Part shown: one piece after another, positions 27,386-35,338 of the stretch
Layout: each line of letters begins with the position of its first letter
Numbering within the stretch: position 1 is the first letter of the stretch
NCBI RefSeq assembly: GCF_029946515.1
Contig: NZ_JARZHH010000065.1
Span: 1-64,000, forward strand
Length of the DNA: 64,000 bases
Reading direction: 5' to 3'
Source of the DNA: Polyangium sp. 6x1
GTDB taxonomy: Bacteria; Myxococcota_A; Polyangia; Polyangiales; Polyangiaceae
The notes under the pieces: generated by a model
Told to the model about the DNA's origin: nothing
The model's database searches: none
Seen by the model: only the letters and a program-made list of their open reading frames with translations
Program-made: the position numbers and the translations under genes

Positions 27386-27799
27386 TCAGGCGGCGAGCCG
27401 CGAAAGCTCGTCGAGCAGCTTTTCGAGGTCGAAGGGTTTGCGGATCATCGCGCGCACCCGGCGGACGGGCACGTCGAGCCGCGACTCGTTCATCGCGGAG
27501 AGCACCATCACGGGGACGTCGATTCCTGCGCGATCGAGGGCGGCGAGGAACGCGTCGCCTTTCATCTCGGGCATCAAGTAATCGAGGAGAATCACGTCGG
27601 GCCGTGCGCCTGCTACGAGCCGCGCGAGCGCCTCGCTTGCCACGGTGTGGGCTTCTACGTCGTAGCCTTCTTCTCGCAGGAGATCGGAAAGAGCTTCGAC
27701 CAGGGCATCATCGTCATCCACGATTAAAACCGAGGCTCCGGACTTCTTGTCGTCGGGGCAACCGGGTGGCGCGGCCGGCACGTTCGGGCTCGGGCTCAT
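27386..27799 (-). CDS. Single-domain response regulator (CheY-like receiver)
   Basis: A 137-residue protein that is only a receiver domain. The acidic pocket is LIVDDDDA, the phosphoacceptor Asp is in VILLDYLMP, and the Ser (VMVLSAM) and Lys (RKPFDLEKLL) of the signalling switch are present. It has no output domain, so it passes phosphate or acts by protein contact. GGAAGGGG precedes the ATG. It is divergent from a LuxR-type response regulator across 238 bp of non-coding sequence, in which I see no clear element. The GH65 gene starts 133 bp downstream. No histidine kinase is nearby. Confidence 0.9.
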   Translation of the reverse strand: MSPSPNVPAAPPGCPDDKKSGASVLIVDDDDALVEALSDLLREEGYDVEAHTVASEALARLVAGARPDVILLDYLMPEMKGDAFLAALDRAGIDVPVMVLSAMNESRLDVPVRRVRAMIRKPFDLEKLLDELSRLAA

Positions 27800-28037
27800 G
27801 GGCCCCTTCCATCGAGCAGGATCCCCGCGTCGTCGAGCCTCTGGACCCCTTGCCGCCGCCGGACGATCGATTCATACGTTGCGAACGGCTGGCTGGGTTG
27901 GGTGGGGTCGTTTGTCCAGGCGGAAATCGATCGGGGTAGGGACTTTCCGTAGGGCGTGTTCCGCGTGCGCCCGACCACAGCCGCACTTGACGCGCGAGTC
28001 AGGCTGAGGCCCAATTCGATGAAGGGCGGTCCTTGTC

Positions 28038-28697
28038 ATGTCGGACACGAATAACAGCATCCGCGTTTACCTCATCGATGATCATCCCGTGTTGCGGGAG
28101 GGTTTTGCCAAAGCGCTGGAGGCAGAGCCGGGGATGACCGTCGTCGGGCAAGCGGGGACGGCGGCCGACGCGCTTCGGGAAGTGCAGTCGATCAAGCCCG
28201 AAGTCGTGCTGGTCGACTTGAACATCCCCGACCGCGACGGCATCGAGCTCCTCGCGGCCCTTCGCGTCCAGGTGCCCTCCGCAAAGCTGCTCGTGCTGAG
28301 CTGCTACGACGACGAATTCCGCGTCGCCGAGGCGCTGCGTGCCGGCGCGCAGGGCTACCTCGTCAAGACCAGCGAGCTCGCCGAGGTCATCGACGGCATT
28401 CGACGCATCGCGAGCGGCGGCGCGCCGCTCAGCCAGCGCATCGCGGGGGCTGTCGTCCGCGCGATGCGCAAGCCTGCGCCCGAGGGCACGGGCGGCCTCG
28501 ATGCGCTCACGCCGCGCGAGCGACAGGTCTTGCGCCTGCTCGCGGCGGGCATCTCCACGCGCGAGACGGCCGCGCGGCTCACGATCAGCCCGAAGACCGT
28601 GGAGACGCACCGCGTGCGGATCTACGCGAAGCTCGGCTGCAAAAGCGCCGTCGAGCTGACGCGCATCGCGGTCCGCACCGGCCTCATCGAGGCCTGA
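28038..28697 (+). CDS. NarL/FixJ-family response regulator
   Basis: A 219-residue two-domain regulator. The receiver (about 8-125) has LIDDHPVLREG, phosphoacceptor Asp in VLVDLNIPDRDG, VLSCYDD and the Lys in GYLVKTSE. The LuxR-type helix-turn-helix (about 150-215) reads LTPRERQVLRLLAAGISTRETA and SPKTVETHRVRIYAKLG. It is a phosphorylation-controlled DNA-binding activator or repressor. No cognate kinase is in the window, and the divergent receiver gene at 27386 is a possible partner in a relay. A weak CCCGA/TCGGG hairpin follows the stop. Confidence 0.93.
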   Translation: MSDTNNSIRVYLIDDHPVLREGFAKALEAEPGMTVVGQAGTAADALREVQSIKPEVVLVDLNIPDRDGIELLAALRVQVPSAKLLVLSCYDDEFRVAEALRAGAQGYLVKTSELAEVIDGIRRIASGGAPLSQRIAGAVVRAMRKPAPEGTGGLDALTPRERQVLRLLAAGISTRETAARLTISPKTVETHRVRIYAKLGCKSAVELTRIAVRTGLIEA

Positions 28698-28704
28698 CCC
28701 GTCC

Positions 28705-28718
28705 CCCGATCCATCGGG
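28705..28718. terminator. Short hairpin between convergent genes
   Basis: CCCGA and TCGGG flank a four-base loop, followed by AAAA, in the 50 bp between the NarL-type regulator and the convergent pentapeptide gene. Read on the minus strand the hairpin is preceded by A and on the plus strand by C. A terminator role is weakly supported. Confidence 0.25.
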
Positions 28719-28747
28719 AAAACCGAACGATCCCCTCGGAGCTTCGA

Positions 28748-29242
28748 TCAGGTGTCGCCGCCGCGCGGCGCGCCGGATCGTTTGTGCTGCAACAGAAGAT
28801 CGATTCGCACTCCATCGATCGTCAGGCCCTCGATCGCGCAGTTCGTGATCGTCACGCCGGCGAGGTTCACGTCGTCGAGCGACGCCCCTTCGAAGGAAGC
28901 GTTGTGGACCCGTGCTTTTGCGAACGTCACATCGTCGAACCGTACGTCCTCAAACGATACGTTCTTCACCTTCGCTCGCGCGAAGCTCGCGTCGTCGAGC
29001 TTCGTGTCCTCGAACGACGCGTTGTGGATCGTCGCCCGGGAAAAACTCACGTCGTCGAACGACGCGCCTTCGAAGGTCGTGTCGTGCACCTTCGCGTCGG
29101 CCATCGTGACGTCGTCGAGTTCGATTTTTTCGAAGGACGCGTTCGAAAGCTTCGTCGGCAAGGTGGGTGTGTTTCCGGACTTGTCTCCGGTCGTCTTCGC
29201 AGGGCCGCCAGGCTTCGATCGCGCCTTCTTCTTCATGCGCAC
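28748..29242 (-). CDS. Pentapeptide-repeat-like protein
   Basis: A 164-residue protein. A basic start (KKKARSKPGGPAK) is followed by about 115 residues of regular ten-residue repeats, each two pentapeptides, such as ASFDDVSFSRATIHN and ASFEDTKLDDASFAR. Phe or Leu falls at every fifth position, which predicts a right-handed quadrilateral beta-helix. Members of this superfamily include DNA mimics that shield gyrase, but most have no known function and this one is less Ala/Leu/Asn-rich than those. GTG 29242 is chosen because AGAGGGG lies six bases before it; the ATG at 29236 is possible. The alpha/beta hydrolase gene is divergent. Confidence 0.75.
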   Translation of the reverse strand: MRMKKKARSKPGGPAKTTGDKSGNTPTLPTKLSNASFEKIELDDVTMADAKVHDTTFEGASFDDVSFSRATIHNASFEDTKLDDASFARAKVKNVSFEDVRFDDVTFAKARVHNASFEGASLDDVNLAGVTITNCAIEGLTIDGVRIDLLLQHKRSGAPRGGDT

Positions 29243-29298
29243 ATGCTACCCCTCTTCTCCGACTCCGGCCTCTCCCGTACGGCCACATCCAGGACGCC

Positions 29299-30135
29299 AT
29301 GCACGAGCCCGCCACGCTTCCCCACCACGCCATCGTCACCGCGCCCGGCGCGTCGCCTTCGTGCTGCATGCTCGTGCTCCACGGGATCTTCGGCTCCGGC
29401 GGCAACTTTCGCACGTTCGCCCGCGCGCTCGCGTCGGCGTGCCCCTCCTATGCCTTCGTGCTCGTCGACCTCCGCGCGCACGGCCTCTCCACTTCGCTTC
29501 CGCCCCCCCACACGCTCGGGGCCGCGGCCGACGATCTCGTCCGGCTCTCTGGGGCGCTCCCGCTTCCCGTGCGCGGCGTCATGGGCCACTCCTTCGGCGG
29601 CAAGGTCGCGCTCGCGTACGCCGATCGCAGGCGCGGCGAGCTCGACCAGCTCTGGGTGCTCGATTCGACCCCGAGCGCGCGCCCGTTCGGCATGGAGAAC
29701 GTCGGCGCGGCGAAGGTCCTCGCCATGCTCGAATCCTTCCCGGCCGAGCTCCCGTCCCGCGAGCGATTCCTCGAGCTCGTCACCTCCCACGGCGTCTCGC
29801 GGGCCGAGGCCGACTGGCTCGCGATGAACGTGCGCCGCGAGGGTGACGCCTTCCGCTTCCGCCTCGACCTCGCCGCGATTCGCGCGCTGCTCATGGACTA
29901 CTTCGCCGAGGACCTCTGGCATGTCGTCGAGCAGCCCGACGGCCGCCGACGCACGGGCTTCGTCATCGGGGGCCGCTCCGACACGGTCAGCCCCGACGAT
30001 CGGGCGCGCCTGCTCGCGCTCGCGGCCCGTGACCCGAGCCTCGCCGTGCACATCCTGCCGAATGCCGCTCACTGGGTGCACGTCGACGACCCCGAGGGCT
30101 TGCTCCGCATCCTCTCGGCGGCCCTCGGCGGCTGA
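29299..30135 (+). CDS. Alpha/beta hydrolase, esterase-like
   Basis: A 278-residue alpha/beta hydrolase. The oxyanion region is LVLHGIFGSGGNF, the nucleophile elbow GHSFGGKVAL, the acid Asp is in GGRSDTVSPDD and the His in NAAHWVHVDDPEGL, so the triad is complete. The arrangement resembles small YbfF-like esterases and 2-succinyl-6-hydroxy-cyclohexadiene carboxylate synthase (MenH) relatives. Substrate unknown, location cytoplasmic. AGGA lies six bases before the ATG. Exonuclease III follows 42 bp later on the same strand, perhaps in one transcript. Confidence 0.87.
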   Translation: MHEPATLPHHAIVTAPGASPSCCMLVLHGIFGSGGNFRTFARALASACPSYAFVLVDLRAHGLSTSLPPPHTLGAAADDLVRLSGALPLPVRGVMGHSFGGKVALAYADRRRGELDQLWVLDSTPSARPFGMENVGAAKVLAMLESFPAELPSRERFLELVTSHGVSRAEADWLAMNVRREGDAFRFRLDLAAIRALLMDYFAEDLWHVVEQPDGRRRTGFVIGGRSDTVSPDDRARLLALAARDPSLAVHILPNAAHWVHVDDPEGLLRILSAALGG

Positions 30136-30177
30136 GGGCTTCTCGCGAGGGTTTTTCCGGGCTACGGAGGGGGCGCC

Positions 30178-30963
30178 ATGCGAATCGCCTCCTGGAACGT
30201 GAACTCGATCCGCGCCCGCCTCGAACACCTCCGCACCTTCCTCGGGAGCGCGAGCCCGGACGTCCTCTGCATGCAGGAGACCAAGGTCGAGGACGACAAA
30301 TTCCCCGAGGAGGCCCTCGGCGACGCGGGCTACCGCGTCGTTTATTTCGGCCAGAAGACCTACAACGGCGTCGCCATCGCCGCGCGTTACGGCCTCGGCA
30401 TCGAGGACGTGAAGAAGAACCTCGACGGCGACGAGGACGACGCCCCGCGCAGGTTTCTCGCGGCCACGATCGAGGGCGTCCGCATCGTCAACGTCTACGT
30501 GCCCAACGGCCAGGCCGTCGGCACCAAGCCTTTCGCCTACAAGCTTGCCTGGTTCGAGCGGCTCGGCCTCGACCTCGCCACGCACCACAAGCCCGACGAG
30601 CCCTTGCTCGTTTGCGGCGACTTCAACGTCGCGCCGACGAACCTCGACGTCCACGAGCCCAAGCGCTGGGAGGGGCAGGTCCTTTGCCACCCGGACGAGC
30701 GCGCCGCCCTTGGGCGCCTGCTCTCCTGGGGCCTCGTCGACGCCCTGCGCGAGCGCCACCCCGAGGACAAGATCTACTCCTGGTGGGACTACCGCATGGG
30801 CGCCTACCGCAAGAACCACGGCCTGCGCATCGACCTCGCCCTCGTCACGCCGCCGCTGCTCGCGCGCACCAAGGACGTGTGGGTCGACCGCAGCGTCCGC
30901 GAGCTCGAACGACCGAGCGACCACGCCCCCGTCCTGATCGACATCGGCGAAAGTCAAGCCTGA
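30178..30963 (+). CDS. xthA: Exodeoxyribonuclease III (AP endonuclease)
   Basis: A 261-residue enzyme of the endonuclease/exonuclease/phosphatase fold, the usual length for ExoIII. It cuts at abasic sites and removes 3' blocks during base excision repair. Catalytic residues are all visible: Asn in ASWNVNSIRAR, Glu in CMQETK, GDFNVAPTNLD, the Trp/Tyr loop YSWWDYRMGAYRKNHGLRIDL, and the final Asp-His in ERPSDHAP. GGAGGGGG stands before the ATG. The next gene on this strand is separated by a 122-bp region with strong palindromes. Confidence 0.95.
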   Translation: MRIASWNVNSIRARLEHLRTFLGSASPDVLCMQETKVEDDKFPEEALGDAGYRVVYFGQKTYNGVAIAARYGLGIEDVKKNLDGDEDDAPRRFLAATIEGVRIVNVYVPNGQAVGTKPFAYKLAWFERLGLDLATHHKPDEPLLVCGDFNVAPTNLDVHEPKRWEGQVLCHPDERAALGRLLSWGLVDALRERHPEDKIYSWWDYRMGAYRKNHGLRIDLALVTPPLLARTKDVWVDRSVRELERPSDHAPVLIDIGESQA

Positions 30964-30965
30964 CT

Positions 30966-30984
30966 TCGGACAATCTCCGTCCGA
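30966..30984. promoter_or_regulatory. Operator candidate 1, TCGGAC-N7-GTCCGA
   Basis: TCGGAC and GTCCGA form a 19-bp dyad with a 7-bp spacer, directly after the xthA stop. The right half-site also forms a perfect 12-bp palindrome with the next TCGGAC (30979-30990). The same dyad with the same spacing recurs 45 bp on. Confidence 0.5.
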
Positions 30985-31010
30985 TCGGACCAGAAACGAC
31001 CGCCCTCAGA

Positions 31011-31029
31011 TCGGACATATCCTGTCCGA
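31011..31029. promoter_or_regulatory. Operator candidate 2, TCGGAC-N7-GTCCGA
   Basis: The second copy of the 19-bp dyad; its symmetry extends one base further on each side and also inside, giving ATCGGACA and TGTCCGAT around five bases. It lies 57 bp before the start codon of the 145-residue gene, a typical place for a repressor site. Centre-to-centre distance to the first dyad is 45 bp. Confidence 0.55.
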
Positions 31030-31085
31030 TATGCCTCCATTTCGCCCCTGATCGAACCGGTCGATTTGCTAGTTTTCTCCGCGTG

Positions 31086-31523
31086 ATGCGGCTCAACCTT
31101 CACGGTTATTCGCTCGACCTTCCCCCCGCCTGGTCCGGTCTCGAGGACGTGACCTATTCCGATCCGAGCACCCTGCCTCCGGTCGCGCTCGCGGCTGAAG
31201 GGGGCACGGGCAGGCTCATGGTGGCCGAGATGCTCTTCGACGACGACGACGAGCAACCCGGCAGCGAGCCCGAAGAGCTCGAAGCCCTCGCGCGCGCCTG
31301 GGGCAAACGCCGCAGGCTCGAACCCCTCGAGATGGGCACCCACGAGCGTCCCGACGGCGTCGTCGCCACGGCCACCTACCTCGTGCGTGGCTGCTTCGTG
31401 CAGATCTGGTTCCTCTCGAACGGCGACCGCGTCGTGCAGGCGAGTTACGTCTGCCCGTGGGACGAACGTGACAACGAGGAGGCCGATCGCGAGGCGATCG
31501 TGCGCTCTCTCCGCTGGTCCTGA
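31086..31523 (+). CDS. Hypothetical protein behind twin operators
   Basis: I do not recognise this 145-residue protein. It is acidic and soluble-looking, with no signal or membrane segment, and has a run of Asp (EMLFDDDDEQPGSEPEE) in the middle. Alternating hydrophobic strands such as ATATYLVRGCFVQIWFLSNGDRVVQASYVC suggest a mainly beta fold. It starts at ATG 31086 or the GTG just before. The upstream gap carries two identical-spacing dyads, so it is probably under tight control. It ends 4 bp from the convergent endopeptidase gene. Confidence 0.65.
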   Translation: MRLNLHGYSLDLPPAWSGLEDVTYSDPSTLPPVALAAEGGTGRLMVAEMLFDDDDEQPGSEPEELEALARAWGKRRRLEPLEMGTHERPDGVVATATYLVRGCFVQIWFLSNGDRVVQASYVCPWDERDNEEADREAIVRSLRWS

Positions 31524-31527
31524 CGCA

Positions 31528-32535
31528 TTAGTCGTCCTTCGCGCCGCCCTCGTCCTTCTTGGCCTTCGTGGCCGCGGGCGGGGGCGGCGCTGCTTCCTTG
31601 GCTTCGTTTTCTTCCTTGGCTTCGCCCGCCTCTTCCTTCGGCGCCGCGTCCCCCTTCGCGTCCTTGCTCGCCGCGCCCGCCGCGCCCGCCGCGTTCGCCG
31701 CGTTCGCCGCGCTGCCTCCGCCGCCGCCGCGCAGGTACGACTCCTCCACGCACGTGGGCCGCATCCTCTCGGGACAGGCGATCCGCACGTGAAAGTGATC
31801 GTCGTGCACGTCTGCGTCCGCGGGGCTCATCAGCACCGACGCGGCCTTCGTGTAGAGATCCTTCGACACGTTTTTCTTCGCCGCGTACTTGAGCAGCCGC
31901 GTGCGCAGGCCTGCTGACACGAACAGGTACCGCACGTCGGTCTTCGTATCGGTGAGCAGCGCTTCGACGAACGCCCAGTTCCGCTCGTCGTCGAAGCGCA
32001 CGACCTCGCCGCCGCGGGCGCGCCCGTCGCTGCCGAAGGCCACGAACCTGTGCGGGTTCACGTGCTTGCCCTTCTCGCTCACCATGTAGAAGCCGACGTC
32101 CGCGTCGCGCCCCGACTGATGCGAGTTGTGCCCGAAGAGCGTCCCGCCGTTTTTCGCGGACAGGTCGCCCACGTAGAGCACCGACCCCTTATGCTTCCCG
32201 CTCACCTTGGCGGCCGCGCGCCGCAGCACCCGCACGAGGTCCGGCAGCCCGTGCGCGTGCGCGCCGCCGCGCACCTCGAGCGACTTGCTCGACGCGAGCT
32301 TCTCGCCCCCGTACAGCCGGCCCTTGTTTGGCGCGCCGGACGACAGCGCGCCTTTGGGCTTCCGCTCCTTCTCTGCGCCCTTCTTCGGCTCGCCCTTGTC
32401 CTTCTTGCCCTTGTCCTTCGTGGGCTCGGACTTCGCCGCCTTGGCGCCGGGAGCGGCCTCGGAGGCGCGCGGGCCCAGGGCGACGAGCGCGAGGCCGAGG
32501 GTGAGGGGCGCGGCGATCCGGGCGAGCAGACGCAT
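31528..32535 (-). CDS. mepA: Penicillin-insensitive murein endopeptidase (M74, MepA-like)
   Basis: A 335-residue exported LAS-type metallopeptidase that cuts D-Ala-meso-DAP cross-links in peptidoglycan. A signal peptide (ARIAAPLTLGLALVALGPRASEA) leads into a Lys/Pro-rich segment. The catalytic part has GHNSHQSGRDADVGF and the terminal HDDHFHVRI that holds the zinc ligands. LYGGEKLASSKSLEVRGG is a typical family segment. The C-terminal 70 residues are Ala/Lys/Glu-rich low-complexity sequence and not part of the enzyme. The location is periplasmic. It is convergent with the hypothetical gene at 31086. Confidence 0.88.
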   Translation of the reverse strand: MRLLARIAAPLTLGLALVALGPRASEAAPGAKAAKSEPTKDKGKKDKGEPKKGAEKERKPKGALSSGAPNKGRLYGGEKLASSKSLEVRGGAHAHGLPDLVRVLRRAAAKVSGKHKGSVLYVGDLSAKNGGTLFGHNSHQSGRDADVGFYMVSEKGKHVNPHRFVAFGSDGRARGGEVVRFDDERNWAFVEALLTDTKTDVRYLFVSAGLRTRLLKYAAKKNVSKDLYTKAASVLMSPADADVHDDHFHVRIACPERMRPTCVEESYLRGGGGGSAANAANAAGAAGAASKDAKGDAAPKEEAGEAKEENEAKEAAPPPPAATKAKKDEGGAKDD

Positions 32536-32672
32536 GATGCCGCGGACGTTAGCGCGCTCGTCGTGCGCGGGGGAGGGGATGTGAACGTCCGATCGTGGGG
32601 TTTTGCGCGACCGAACTCAGCCGTGGCGGGATCATGAGCCAGCCCACACGAAAAAAGAATCGAATCAGGTGC

Positions 32673-32701
32673 TTGACATGGCCCATCGGGACGGGTAGAA
32701 G
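32673..32701 (+). promoter_or_regulatory. Promoter of the tRNA-Arg/tRNA-Lys unit
   Basis: A perfect -35 box TTGACA (32673-32678) is followed after 17 bp by TAGAAG (32696-32701), a four-of-six -10 box. Transcription would begin about 28 bp before tRNA-Arg. Confidence 0.65.
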
Positions 32702-32735
32702 CCTCGTCGCGTCCCACCCGAAGGGCGGCGCGGAT

Positions 32736-32809
<74 letters not shown>

Positions 32810-32874
32810 CCGGGTTCCGAGTCGACTCTATGCAGGGGAGCTCGGGAGCCGTTGAAAATCGAAGCAGTAAAACC

Positions 32875-32947
32875 GGGCCATTAGCTCAATTGGTAGAGCA
32901 GTGGACTCTTAATCCATTGGCTGAAGGTTCAAGTCCTTCATGGCCCA
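32875..32947 (+). tRNA. tRNA-Lys, anticodon CTT (reads AAG)
   Basis: The acceptor GGGCCAT pairs with ATGGCCC. D arm GCTC..GAGC, anticodon stem GTGGA/TCCAT with loop CTCTTAA, and T arm GAAGG-TTCAAGT-CCTTC are complete. The discriminator base is A and CCA is not encoded (CCC follows). It lies 65 bp after tRNA-Arg and probably shares its transcript. Confidence 0.96.
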
Positions 32948-32964
32948 CCCGGATCCAGAACGAA

Positions 32965-32997
32965 AAAGGCCGACACGCTCACAGCGTGCCGGCCTTT
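32965..32997 (+). terminator. Rho-independent-type terminator of the tRNA unit
   Basis: AAAGGCCGACACGCT and AGCGTGCCGGCCTTT form a 15-bp stem with a single A-C mismatch around the loop CAC, 17 bp after tRNA-Lys. The stem ends in TTT, and a further GTTTTG run follows nearby. Because A-rich and T-rich ends flank it, it could also stop the gene coming from the minus strand. Confidence 0.8.
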
Positions 32998-33015
32998 CGC
33001 GTTTTGTACCGCGTT

Positions 33016-33723
33016 TCACCGATTCTTCCGTCGCCCCGCCTTCTGCGTACGCCGTCGCGCCTTTTTCTTGTTCCGCTCCGCGCGGGACAACGTCGTCGAA
33101 GGGCGCGGAGCCGGCTCCAGTCGCGCGCGCTCTCGGATCGCGTGGAGGAGCGCCTCCGGATCGAACAACGCCTCCTCGTCGTCCTCCTCCACTTCCAGCG
33201 CGTCGAGCTCTTGGCTTGTCCGCAACACGTGCGTGAGGGCGAGCGTCATTCCTTTGTCGAGCACCTCTGCGCATTCCTTCGCGTGTGGCAGCCCGAGCTC
33301 GCGGTCTGCGAACGTGAAAAACGCCTGCAGGCTCGACACGAACATCGGCGCGAGCTCCGAAGGCAGCTCCGTCTCCATCTCGGGCACGCCGTCGAGCAGC
33401 GCCGCCACGAGGTCCTCTGGCGTGACCCTCGTCAGCACCACGTCTTGCTCGTGGCGCATGATGCGCAGGATCGCCTTGGGACAAAGCCCCCTCGGATCCT
33501 TCACGCGGAGCGCTGCCGCCTCCGGCGACGAACCGAATCGCAAGCAGAGTTCCCCTTCGAGCTTCTCGGCCTCCTCGTCGACGAGCCAGCCGTCCGCCGT
33601 CACCATCCGCTCGTCCAGCGCGCGGCGCTCCGAGCCCTCCGGGAAGTCCTCCGCCCACCTGGCGTCGCGCGCGGGGCGGCTCGCCATCAGGCTCGTCGTG
33701 TCCGATCGTTCTGCGTGTTCCAC
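33016..33723 (-). CDS. Hypothetical protein with basic C-terminal tail
   Basis: A 235-residue cytoplasmic protein that I do not recognise. The first 60 residues are charged, the middle is predicted helical (ELAPMFVSSLQAFFTFADRELGL, CAEVLDKGMTLALTHVLRTS), a strongly acidic patch EVEEDDEEALFDPEAL follows, and the last 25 residues are almost all Lys, Arg and Gln. The basic tail suggests nucleic-acid or ribosome contact, which is inference. The GTG start at 33723 is chosen because GGAGG lies six bases before it. Its 3' end abuts the tRNA terminator hairpin. Confidence 0.7.
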   Translation of the reverse strand: MEHAERSDTTSLMASRPARDARWAEDFPEGSERRALDERMVTADGWLVDEEAEKLEGELCLRFGSSPEAAALRVKDPRGLCPKAILRIMRHEQDVVLTRVTPEDLVAALLDGVPEMETELPSELAPMFVSSLQAFFTFADRELGLPHAKECAEVLDKGMTLALTHVLRTSQELDALEVEEDDEEALFDPEALLHAIRERARLEPAPRPSTTLSRAERNKKKARRRTQKAGRRKNR

Positions 33724-33822
33724 GTAAAACCTCCACGACTGCTCTACGCGAACACGGCACGGTTTGTCCAGGGGACGTGGACGAACCGGCCGGCGCGGAG
33801 CTCGGGGAGGCGGTCGAGCGTG

Positions 33823-33847
33823 GCCCTCCGGGCTCGTGCCGGAGGGC
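33823..33847 (-). terminator. Hairpin after the 465-residue lipoprotein gene
   Basis: GCCCTCCGG and CCGGAGGGC form a perfect 9-bp stem around a 7-nt loop, 35 bp beyond the stop of the minus-strand lipoprotein gene. There is no T-tract. Confidence 0.5.
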
Positions 33848-33881
33848 GCTCGTCAGGGGCTCTCGGGGAAGGTCGGGCGGC

Positions 33882-35279
33882 TCAGAACCACTGCCCGACG
33901 AGCTTGCCCTTGCGCTGGAGGCTCTTCAGGTGGTGCAGCTCCAGCACCCAGAGCTCCGTCTCCTTGATCACCGCCTTCGTGTCCGTGGGCTTCTTCTTTT
34001 CGTGCTGCTTCACGAACGCGTAGCCCATGAGCTTGTCGCCGACCTGAACCGTCACGCCCTCGGGCATCTCCCCGAGCGTGATCCGCGTCGTCGACTCGCG
34101 GGTGTGCTTGCCGGTCTTGCAGATCTCCCGGTAGACGATCCGCCCATCCCGGATGCTGTGGATCCGGTTCGTCTCCACGCAATCGTAGGGGTACTCGCTG
34201 GTGTAGCTGTAAAAGGCTTCGAGCTCGGTCTTGCCGCCGTTCTGCGTGACTTTCGTCACCTCGTTGGTCTCCGACATGTATCCGAGCTTCGGGTGCCCTG
34301 GCATCTCCTTTTCGCCCTTCGCGATGTCCTCGATGTACACCTTTTCGATGGAGGCCGGACGCACCTCGTCGACGGACTTCTTCGACTCCTTTTCGCGGAG
34401 CCGGTCGATCTTCTTCAGCGTCTCGTCGGAGAAGAGAGGCTTCACGTACTTGGCGCCCTCCTCCGTGTACGAGTTGCTGAAGGCGTTCGCCCCGCCCGAC
34501 GCGTGAAAGCAATACATGTCGCGCTCCGTCGCGGCGTCGAGCCGGGCGCGGACGCCGTTGTCGGGCGCCCCCGGGCCTTCGATTGCGTACAGGTAATCAC
34601 GCCCCGTGGCCTCGTACGCCTGCTTGATCGCGATGCGCAGCTCCCTTTGAAACCCGACCTTCGTCATCAGGTTGTCGACGTACGGATCGGTCTTCGGGAC
34701 ATCCTCGTTGGCCTTCTTCCGCAGGCCGAGCAGCGCGCCGATGCGCCCGTACGGGCCCGGGATTTTCGACGCCTCTGCGATCTCGACGGACCACTTCGCG
34801 TCGAGCGCGCGCGCCTGCTTGTCGATTGCGGCGTAGTCCGCATAGCACTTCGCCAGCCACGTCCTGCGCATGGCCGCCACGATCATCGCCTTGTACGTGA
34901 CGTCCGCCGTGTTGGCGAGCTCGCTGTCCGACAGCTTGTCCCAGTGCGTGAGCCACGTCGGGTCCGGGTTCTTCAGCGTCCGGCGCGGGTTGAAATGATT
35001 GATGTACGTCTTCGCGTCCTGGTACTCCGTCACGCCCGCTTGCTTCCTGAAGTCGCCCACGCATTTGTGGGCCTCGCAGGACTCGTAATTCCACGACTTG
35101 AACGTCGCGAGCACCGCCTTGCCCACCTCGTCCTCGTCATAGGGCACCATGCCAAAAGGCCCCGCCTGCGCGGGCCCCGACGACTCCCCCGACAGGCCCG
35201 GGATGTTCGTTTGAAGGTTGACGAGGCCACATCCGGACGCGAAGAACCCGGCGGCCATCAGAAGCGCGTAATTTCTCAT
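33882..35279 (-). CDS. Large lipoprotein of unknown function
   Basis: A 465-residue exported protein that I do not recognise. The signal peptide MRNYALLMAAGFFASGC has a good lipobox (ASGC, Cys17). The mature part is soluble, rich in charged residues, with few cysteines (CEAHKC, YDCVETN) that may pair. Repeated helical stretches (IDKQARALDAKWSVEIAEA, LREKESKKSVDEVR) are followed by beta-like sequence near the end. It starts 59 bp downstream of the end of the ABC-F gene on the same strand. The last segment, HHLKSLQRKGKLVGQWF, looks like a folded terminus, so the gene seems complete. Confidence 0.7.
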   Translation of the reverse strand: MRNYALLMAAGFFASGCGLVNLQTNIPGLSGESSGPAQAGPFGMVPYDEDEVGKAVLATFKSWNYESCEAHKCVGDFRKQAGVTEYQDAKTYINHFNPRRTLKNPDPTWLTHWDKLSDSELANTADVTYKAMIVAAMRRTWLAKCYADYAAIDKQARALDAKWSVEIAEASKIPGPYGRIGALLGLRKKANEDVPKTDPYVDNLMTKVGFQRELRIAIKQAYEATGRDYLYAIEGPGAPDNGVRARLDAATERDMYCFHASGGANAFSNSYTEEGAKYVKPLFSDETLKKIDRLREKESKKSVDEVRPASIEKVYIEDIAKGEKEMPGHPKLGYMSETNEVTKVTQNGGKTELEAFYSYTSEYPYDCVETNRIHSIRDGRIVYREICKTGKHTRESTTRITLGEMPEGVTVQVGDKLMGYAFVKQHEKKKPTDTKAVIKETELWVLELHHLKSLQRKGKLVGQWF

Positions 35280-35338
35280 TGTTCCGGGCCGCCAGCTATC
35301 ACGCGCAGGCGACCCCTGGCAACCCGTCCCCTCGGACG

